Part shown: in pieces, positions 60,970-62,000 of the stretch
Position numbering within the stretch: position 1 is the first letter of the stretch
Layout: the number at the start of each line of letters is the position of its first letter
Source of the DNA: Phoronis australis
Lineage: Eukaryota; Phoronida; Phoronidae
Assembly: GCA_002633005.1 (NCBI GenBank)
Contig: NMRA01000362.1
Span: 303,165-365,164, forward strand
Direction of reading: 5' to 3'
Length of the DNA: 62,000 nt
Notes under the pieces: generated by a model
The model's database searches: none
Told to the model about the DNA's origin: nothing
Seen by the model: the letters and a program-made list of their open reading frames with translations, nothing else
Position numbers and translations under genes: made by a program

Positions 60970-62000
60970 CTGTGTGTAAGAACGACTGCATACTAGTGAT
61001 ATAGTCAAAGGAAAGATCAATTGTCACATCAACTCGAAATAAAATATGGAAAGAGATAAAATTTGTGTTATTATTATCATTATCGTTACTACTATCGTTA
61101 CTGTGATCATCATCATCATCATCATCATCATCATTATTAAATTCATGACGCAGTACTTTTGTGCTTAATGTATTCATGTGTTCTAGTATTCTTTAACACA
61201 AATATGTCAAAAATAATAAAAATTATAAAAATACCCAAGTTAGAAATCGAGTATTTTGGTTTAAAATTGTGTTTGTGATTATAATAGCGTCATACAAAAA
61301 TCGTATTTTGCTTTTATTTAAAGTCGTTGTAGTTGTTGTTTAATTGTTATTGTAGTTCAAGATGTTGTTGTTGTTCTTGTTGTTGTCGTTGTTGGCATTT
61401 TGTTTCCAAAAGGTGGCCCTCTTCAATTGTTTTTATATAACTTATACTCAAAACAACAACTAACTAACAAGCGACGAATGTAATTTCGATAGTAACAGAA
61501 ATTATTGTTAGAAGTTATTATGTTCTCTTCGATCTCTAAAGAAGTACCTAAGATTAGACTAATTGCGTCAATTGTGCCCATTAAACGAAGACTAATCATG
61601 TATACCTTGCTGAAAGCCAGCTGATAAGTGCGAAAATTTTGTATTTCACAATGTTGTTGATCACAGAGCTGATCTCGCACAATATGTGCAGTCAATACCC
61701 AACATGCAGTTACATGGTGAGTAATTTGATGTCACTTTGAGACATAACAAGAACTTGAAAGATTAAAAGGCCATGTACAAGTTCATCGACCTCTATCTAC
61801 TCTAAACGATTGTTGTGTACGATTTCGTACAAAATTTGTTAGCTCCTCAACTCCTGACGGTACACCTGTCTACACAACCCGATTAGTCATGACAATCACA
61901 TACGACTAATAGGGATGTATGGACAGGACCTCAGAGAGCAGAAATGCCCTTAAACTATTGGTTTTATTTCGAAACAAGGCTTCCAAGAAAACTTGTTTCT
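60970..62000. other. Right edge, probable dehydrogenase intron with microsatellites
   Basis: It has an (ATC/CAT)n tract at about 61104-61137 and a GTT-rich tract at about 61325-61397. No further dehydrogenase exon is visible before the edge. Confidence 0.5.

Overview
This is eukaryotic, and almost certainly animal, nuclear DNA. Genes are short GT-AG-spliced exons separated by 0.3-2.5 kb introns. Intergenic DNA is AT-rich and full of small inverted-repeat elements and satellite-like repeats. Nothing prokaryotic (operons, ribosome binding sites, CRISPR) is present. A Caprin homologue, a beta-microseminoprotein/VWC-like exon, tandem CHK (ecdysteroid-kinase-like) genes and an FN3-type receptor together suggest a marine invertebrate, possibly a deuterostome such as a cephalochordate; this is inference and not proven by the sequence. 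There are two assembly gaps (15341-16192 and 52970-53490) and a single N at 26541.

Layout. (1) 557-4584 (+): the 3' six exons of a Caprin-family RNA-binding protein with an RGG-rich tail, then a long probable 3'UTR. (2) About 6.2-8.7 kb: a satellite-like array of ~148-bp units, partly organised as ~450-bp higher-order repeats, carrying repeated matches to the CTCF core motif. (3) 10.3-12.1 kb and 16.2-18.0 kb: two ~98-99% identical direct copies, the second starting exactly at a gap edge. Between them lie the first two exons of an unrecognised gene (14151-14980, +). (4) 18651-18768 (-): one cysteine-rich exon like beta-microseminoprotein or VWC. (5) 24.9-40.9 kb (-): three tandem two-exon CHK kinase-like genes (A, B, C). 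(6) 43.6-51.0 kb (+): a six-exon single-pass membrane protein with a signal peptide, a cysteine-rich N-terminal region, two FN3-like modules, a transmembrane helix and a very short tail. (7) 57.0-61.0 kb (-): the C-terminal four exons of a medium-chain, zinc-type L-threonine 3-dehydrogenase-like enzyme that runs off the right edge.

The most informative observation is in the CHK cluster. Gene B is a mosaic: its 5' part matches gene A and its 3' part matches gene C, with the switch close to the catalytic HGDSWCNN motif. The A-B spacer is duplicated as the B-C spacer. This is the layout expected from one unequal crossover between A and C. I see no functional pathway linking the neighbouring genes, and I cannot claim a previously undescribed multi-gene system here. 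The best candidates for novelty are the chimeric kinase gene, the CTCF-motif satellite, the unusual FN3 receptor and an animal copy of a bacterial-type threonine dehydrogenase.
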